Shown here: piece after piece, positions 4,111 through 7,968 of the stretch
Layout of the letters: each line of letters opens with the position of its first letter
Numbering within the stretch: the stretch's first letter is position 1
DNA from: Pseudomonadota bacterium
Lineage (GTDB): Bacteria; Pseudomonadota; Alphaproteobacteria; Azospirillales; Azospirillaceae
Reading direction: 5' to 3'
DNA: 7,968 nt
Assembly (NCBI GenBank): GCA_023413605.1
Contig: JAEZPL010000800.1
Location: 1-7,968 of the forward strand
The notes under the pieces: model-generated
Databases searched by the model: none
What the model saw: only the letters and a program-made list of their open reading frames with translations
What the model was told of the DNA's origin: nothing
Made by a program: the position numbers and the translations under genes

Positions 4111-6635
4111 CCAATTCCTGACAGCTGGCGCAGTTTGGCGAAGGGGTGGTCGGTGTTGACGGGCTTCTCGCGGCGCGGCTTGGCGCGGTGGTTGCGCCGG
4201 CGCCGCCACGTCACCGCCCCATCCTCCGCCACCGAGCGCGTGTAGCCAAGCCCCTTCAGCACGACGGCCAGTTCCTCCGGCTTCACGCCGATCATCTGGC
4301 CGAGCGCCGCCTCGGGCGTCACCGCCTTTTCCTTGGCGTTCTTCAGCATCTCGGTCTCCAGCCGGTCGAGCATGTCCACGCGCACGGCGCGCGGACCGGC
4401 GGCCGGATAGCCGATGGCCTCCCAGAAGGCCGGCGGCGCGCCCGCGGCCTCCACAGACACGCGGCCGGGCGGCGGGATCGGCACGGGCAGGGCGATCCGG
4501 TGCTTCACCGCCCACAACAGGCCGCGCAGTTCCACCGCCCCCGGCTTGGCGAGCGCCGTCAGGTAGATGTGCGAGACGCCCAGCCGCACCCCGTGTTTGG
4601 ACAGCGCCTTGCGGTCGGTCTTCTCCAGCCCCTCGACCAGCGAGGCGACGGGTGCGCGCGGCAGGGCGCCCATGTTCTCCACAAGCTGGAAGGCCAGCCC
4701 GCGCGCGGTGCCTGTCAAGTCGCCCCCGGTCGTGTTGGAGGCATCGCGCAACGCCAGCAACGGCTTCAGCCGGGCCGCGATGCGGTCCTTCAGCCAGCGC
4801 TCCAGCCGGGCGCGCACGCGGTCGAGCTGCGATGCGTCGAGCAGCCCTTCGTCGAAGGGCATCACCGCCGGGGTCAGCACCGACGGACCGGGGCCGAGTT
4901 TCGCCACCGGCAGCCCGTCGGCGGTCAGCACCCCGTCCATGCCCAGCGCGAAGACGTCGTCCGGCTCCTGCTCGAAGGCGCGCAGGCGGGACGCCACCTC
5001 GTCGCGCAGGGCGCGGCGGGCGGCGCTCATCAGCGACTTCGCCTCTTCCGACCTTTCCGGCGCGTCGGGCACGAAGCGGAACCCCTCCAGCCGGCCGACC
5101 GGGTGGCCTTCCACCACGACCTCGCCATCGGCGCGCACCCCGCCCAGCAGTTCCCGCCCGTCCTTCAGCGTGCGGACCAGCGTGGCGGAGCGGCGGTCGA
5201 TGAAGCGTTGCGTCAACCGTTCGTGCAGCGCGTCGGACAGCCGGTCCTCGATGGCGCGGGTCTGGCCCTGCCAGTGGACGGGGTCCTTCAGCCAGGACGG
5301 CCGGTTGGAGATGTAGGTCCAGGTGCGGATGTGCGCGATGCGCGCCACCAGCGCGTCGATGTCGCCCTCCGTGCGGTCCAGCCGGGCGATCTGCTTGGCC
5401 ACCCAGTCCTCGTCCAGCCGCCCGACGCCGGTGCGCAGGTAGCGGAAAATCTGGCCAAGCAGCCGGGTGTGGGCGTCCGACAGCACCTTGCGGAAGTCGG
5501 GGACCTGACAGACCTCCCACAGCAGGCGCACGTTGTCGCGACCCTTGGCGAGGTCCATGATCTCGTGGTCGCGCACCAGCGCCTGGAGCGCCAGATGGTC
5601 GTCGGCGTCGCGGGCGCGGATCAGCTCCGGGATCGGCGGGCGCTCCTCCAGCGATTTCAGCAGGAAGCCGGGCGTGTCGAAACGCAGCCGGCTGTTGCGC
5701 CACATCAGTGTCTTGATCGTCTCGAACTCGTGGTTCTCGACGCGGTTGACGACATCGGCCTCCAGTTCCCCCACCTCGTCGGTGGTGCCGAAGGTGCCGT
5801 CGCGCATGTGGCGGCCGGCGCGGCCGGCGATCTGAGCGACCTCCGGCGCCCGCAGGCGGCGCGGGGCGAAGCCGTCGAACTTCACGATGCGGGCGAAGGC
5901 GACGTGGTCCACGTCCATGTTCAGGCCCATGCCGATGGCGTCGGTCGCCACCAGATAGTCCACCTCCCCCGCCTGGTAGAGCCCGACCTGCGCGTTGCGG
6001 GTGCGCGGGGACAGCGCGCCCAGCACCACCGCCGTGCCGCCGCGCTGGCGCCGGATCAGTTCCGCCAGCGCGTAGACGTCGGTCGCCGAGAAGGCCACGA
6101 CGCAGGACCGCGGCGGCAGGCGCGTCAGCTTCCTGTAGCCGGCGTAGGTCAGCTGCGAGAAGCGCGGGCGGCTGATGAACTCGGCGCGCGGCACCAGCCG
6201 GCGGATCAGCGGCTGGACGGTGTCGGACCCCAGGAACATGGTCTCCACCAGCCCGCGCGCGTTCAGCAGGCGGTCGGTGAAGATGTGCCCGCGCTCCGGA
6301 TCGGCGCAGAGCTGGACCTCGTCCACCGCCAGGAAATCCACCGCGCGGTCGAGCGGCATGGATTCCACCGTGCAGACCCAATAGGACGGGTTGGGCGGCA
6401 GGATCTTCTCTTCGCCGGTGACGAGCGCCACGGCATTTTTGCCCTTGATGGACACGATGCGGTCGTAGTTCTCGCGCGCCAGAAGGCGCAGCGGGAAGCC
6501 GATCATCCCCGTCCGGTGGCCGAGCATCCGCTCGATGGCAAGGTAGGTCTTCCCGGTGTTGGTCGGTCCCAGCACGGCGACCACGCGGCCCCCGGCACCC
6601 AGACCGCCCCCAGGATAATCGAGGACAGAGGTCAT
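4107..6635 (-). CDS. Suv3-type superfamily 2 RNA/DNA helicase
   Basis: From the ATG at 6635 the product has 842 residues. Helicase motifs appear in order in the first 290: Walker A GPTNTGKT (23-30), FLAVDEVQLC (101-110) with a DEVQ box, FLGSDTV (135-141), SAT in AFSATDVY (191-198), ATDAIGMGLN (240-249), and QIAGRAGRH (278-286). GPTNTGKT, DEVQ and QIAGRAGR together are characteristic of SUV3/SUPV3L1, the ATP-driven 3'-5' RNA helicase that works with a nuclease in mitochondrial RNA decay; bacterial members are common in Alphaproteobacteria. The long remainder holds the all-alpha Suv3 C-terminal region and ends in a basic stretch (WRRRRNHRAKPRREKP), a likely RNA contact. A GTG at 6704 would give 865 residues, but neither start has a clear ribosome binding site; I prefer the ATG because it leaves a short leader before the Walker A strand. 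The gene heads an operon with the S4 gene. Confidence 0.92.
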   Translation of the reverse strand: MTSVLDYPGGGLGAGGRVVAVLGPTNTGKTYLAIERMLGHRTGMIGFPLRLLARENYDRIVSIKGKNAVALVTGEEKILPPNPSYWVCTVESMPLDRAVDFLAVDEVQLCADPERGHIFTDRLLNARGLVETMFLGSDTVQPLIRRLVPRAEFISRPRFSQLTYAGYRKLTRLPPRSCVVAFSATDVYALAELIRRQRGGTAVVLGALSPRTRNAQVGLYQAGEVDYLVATDAIGMGLNMDVDHVAFARIVKFDGFAPRRLRAPEVAQIAGRAGRHMRDGTFGTTDEVGELEADVVNRVENHEFETIKTLMWRNSRLRFDTPGFLLKSLEERPPIPELIRARDADDHLALQALVRDHEIMDLAKGRDNVRLLWEVCQVPDFRKVLSDAHTRLLGQIFRYLRTGVGRLDEDWVAKQIARLDRTEGDIDALVARIAHIRTWTYISNRPSWLKDPVHWQGQTRAIEDRLSDALHERLTQRFIDRRSATLVRTLKDGRELLGGVRADGEVVVEGHPVGRLEGFRFVPDAPERSEEAKSLMSAARRALRDEVASRLRAFEQEPDDVFALGMDGVLTADGLPVAKLGPGPSVLTPAVMPFDEGLLDASQLDRVRARLERWLKDRIAARLKPLLALRDASNTTGGDLTGTARGLAFQLVENMGALPRAPVASLVEGLEKTDRKALSKHGVRLGVSHIYLTALAKPGAVELRGLLWAVKHRIALPVPIPPPGRVSVEAAGAPPAFWEAIGYPAAGPRAVRVDMLDRLETEMLKNAKEKAVTPEAALGQMIGVKPEELAVVLKGLGYTRSVAEDGAVTWRRRRNHRAKPRREKPVNTDHPFAKLRQLSGIG

Positions 6636-6641
6636 GAGGTA

Positions 6642-6670
6642 AGTTTTGGGCCTGGGGACCCGCAATGCAA
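6642..6670 (-). promoter_or_regulatory. Weak candidate promoter placing the helicase start codon at the transcript end
   Basis: On the minus strand TTGCAT (6670-6665, 4 of 6 consensus matches) and AAAACT (6647-6642, 3 of 6) are 17 bases apart. The -10 box ends 6 bases before the ATG at 6635, so transcription would begin at or next to the start codon. That would explain why no Shine-Dalgarno sequence precedes it. The -10 match is poor and the assignment is tentative. Confidence 0.25.
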
Positions 6671-6764
6671 GCGTAAGGGAGGCTGTCGTATTCGGTTTCT
6701 CCACGGCTGACGACCGGCAGCGTAAGACGTCGGACCAATGGACCGGTGTGGGTTATCGCGTCTA

Positions 6765-6782
6765 GGCTGGCGGTCCCCAGCC
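6765..6782 (+). other. Small hairpin touching the ribosome binding site of the exported-protein gene
   Basis: GGCTGG (6765-6770) and CCAGCC (6777-6782) can form a 6-base-pair stem with a 6-base loop. The stem ends directly before GGAG (6783-6786), the ribosome binding site for the ATG at 6795. If transcribed it could affect ribosome access. Short GC-rich stems are frequent by chance in this genome. Confidence 0.3.
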
Positions 6783-6794
6783 GGAGACTTTCCC

Positions 6795-7968
6795 ATGCGC
6801 CGCCTTCCCGCCCGTCCGCTCGCCATCGCCATCGCCCTCGCCGTCGCCGGCGTCGTCACCACCACGTCGGTCACGGCACCCGCCCGCGCGGAGGCCCCGC
6901 CGGTAACGGAGGAGGGCGCAAAGGCGCTGGCCGCCGCGCTGAAGGACGGGCTGGCGCGCTGGTTCCCGAAGACGGAGGACAGCGTCGATCTGCGCTGGAA
7001 GGGCGAACCGGTGGCGATACCGGCCGGCGACCATTACGAGGTGACCATGCCCCCGGTGACGGCGGTGGAGGATGACGGCACCTCCATCGAGGTCGGCAGC
7101 ATCCACCTGACGGTGACGCCGCAGGACGGCGGCACCCACGCCATCACCGCCACCCTGCCCGACGCGATCCCCGTCCTGAACGACGGCAAGCCGGGCGCCA
7201 CCATCCGCATCGGCCGCCAGCGCTTCTCCGGCGTCTGGTCGGGCGCCTACGAGACCCTGCTGTCCGTGGACGCCGACTATGGCGACCTGTCGGTCACCAG
7301 CGACAAGAAGACCGGCAAGAACGGCAAGAAGGACGAGAGCGCGCTGACCATCGGTTCCGTGACGATGGCCGGCGAGCTGAAGCCGGACGGCACCTCCGCC
7401 GGCGCCTCCACCTGGAGCGGCCCCGGCGCGATGTCCATCAGCAACGTCCGCTTCCTCGACGAGCACAAGAAGGAGGTGATGACCCTGGCCGGCCTCACCG
7501 CGGAAGGCAGCTACACCCGCGTCGACCTGTCCCGCGCGGCGGCGATGCAGCGGCTGACCCAGGCGCACGCCCTGGCCGGGACCGAGCCGACGGCGGCGGA
7601 GGTGATTCCCCTGATGCAGGGCCTGATGGCCGGGGCGAGCTTCCGCATGCGCCTGACCGGCCTGAAAGGGGAGAACCCCGAGGACGGCACGCGCCTGGAA
7701 CTGGCCCAACTCTCCACCCGCAGCAGCGTCGAGGATCTGGACAAGCCGCTGGCCGGCGCGACGCTGGGGTTCGAGGCGTCCGGGCTGAGCATGACTCCAC
7801 CGGTCGCCCCGAAGGCCTTCATGCCGGACAAGCTGGACGTGCAGATCAGCGCCGCCAAGCTGCCGACCGCAACCCTGTGGAAGGCCTTCGCCGACCTCGC
7901 CACGCTCGCCGAATCGCAGGCCGAGGACGAGGTGGAGGAGGATGGCGAGGACGCGCCCGATCCGCAGG
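6795..7968 (+). CDS. Exported protein of unknown function (3' end beyond window)
   Basis: The frame opens at the ATG at 6795 and has no stop to the window edge, giving 391 residues of an incomplete protein. GGAG at 6783-6786 is 8 bases upstream of the start. The N-terminus is a clear Sec signal peptide: MRRLPAR, a hydrophobic core LAIAIALAVAGVV, then TAPARA with likely cleavage after Ala32. The mature part looks like repeated beta-strands (for example SIEVGSIHLTVTP 97-109, YETLLSVDADYGDLSVTS 152-169, LTIGSVTMAGEL 184-195, GATLGFEASGLSM 321-333). A lysine-rich insert KKTGKNGKKDE lies at 171-181, and near the edge is a very acidic stretch EDEVEEDGED (377-386). The layout recalls the periplasmic DUF945 and DUF2125 families, but I see no diagnostic motif and assign no function. 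Base composition and codon use match the neighbours, so recent transfer is not indicated. Confidence 0.85.
   Translation, partial: MRRLPARPLAIAIALAVAGVVTTTSVTAPARAEAPPVTEEGAKALAAALKDGLARWFPKTEDSVDLRWKGEPVAIPAGDHYEVTMPPVTAVEDDGTSIEVGSIHLTVTPQDGGTHAITATLPDAIPVLNDGKPGATIRIGRQRFSGVWSGAYETLLSVDADYGDLSVTSDKKTGKNGKKDESALTIGSVTMAGELKPDGTSAGASTWSGPGAMSISNVRFLDEHKKEVMTLAGLTAEGSYTRVDLSRAAAMQRLTQAHALAGTEPTAAEVIPLMQGLMAGASFRMRLTGLKGENPEDGTRLELAQLSTRSSVEDLDKPLAGATLGFEASGLSMTPPVAPKAFMPDKLDVQISAAKLPTATLWKAFADLATLAESQAEDEVEEDGEDAPDPQ

Noticed and set aside
4146..6710. 854-codon open frame on the plus strand opposite the helicase gene
   Set aside because: The translation is low-complexity, rich in Arg, Gly, His, Gln and Ala, with no domain. 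The opposite strand carries all helicase motifs. Long antisense frames are expected from GC-rich third positions.
3652..6738. Single 1028-codon minus-strand frame that would fuse a long N-terminal region to the S4 domain
   Set aside because: The part upstream of 4110 runs through the helicase gene in a wrong frame and is compositional noise. The S4 protein has its own ATG overlapping the helicase stop.
1..7968. Mobile element, CRISPR, defence or phage system
   Set aside because: No transposase, integrase, reverse transcriptase, nuclease cassette, repeat array or tRNA-linked attachment site was seen. Base composition is even apart from short promoter regions.

Overview
The window is high-GC bacterial chromosome with tightly packed genes and short intergenic gaps. 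Its gene content includes a Suv3-type helicase of the kind common in Alphaproteobacteria, a YbfB/YjiJ-type transporter, a DUF938 protein and a TerC protein. Together with the strong GC bias at third codon positions this points to an alphaproteobacterium, plausibly a Rhodospirillales member such as Azospirillum. The lineage call is inference from composition and gene families, not from an alignment.

Layout from left to right. (1) Positions 1-234, minus strand: the first 78 residues of a LysR-type regulator, cut by the window edge. (2) It diverges across a 104-base gap from a plus-strand pair: a 12-helix MFS transporter (339-1526) and, 9 bases later, a DUF938 SAM-dependent methyltransferase-like protein (1536-2168). 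A 6-4-6 inverted repeat at 275-290 sits where the two divergent promoters would meet. (3) A plus-strand two-CBS-domain protein (2297-2698), preceded by an AT-rich leader holding a perfect 16-base palindrome. (4) A strong bidirectional terminator (2743-2779) separates it from convergent minus-strand genes. (5) On the minus strand, in order of transcription: a Suv3-type superfamily 2 helicase (6635 to 4107), an S4-domain RNA-binding protein overlapping it by ATGA (4110 to 3652), and after a 108-base structured leader a TerC-family membrane protein (3543 to 2809). (6) Diverging from the helicase, a plus-strand exported protein of unknown function starts at 6795 and runs off the right edge.

How the genes may work together. 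The LysR regulator probably controls the neighbouring transporter. The helicase and S4 protein are translationally coupled and both act on RNA, which suggests a shared role in RNA turnover or handling of stalled ribosomes. TerC has no visible terminator between it and the S4 gene, so it may be read from the same transcript, from its own promoter, or both; its leader can fold into a long hairpin just upstream of the ribosome binding site.

I see no tRNA, rRNA, CRISPR array, insertion sequence, integrase or phage gene, and no stretch over 300 bases without a gene. Most of the window is ordinary core or near-core chromosome; the items most worth a second look are the non-coding elements and the unrecognised exported protein.
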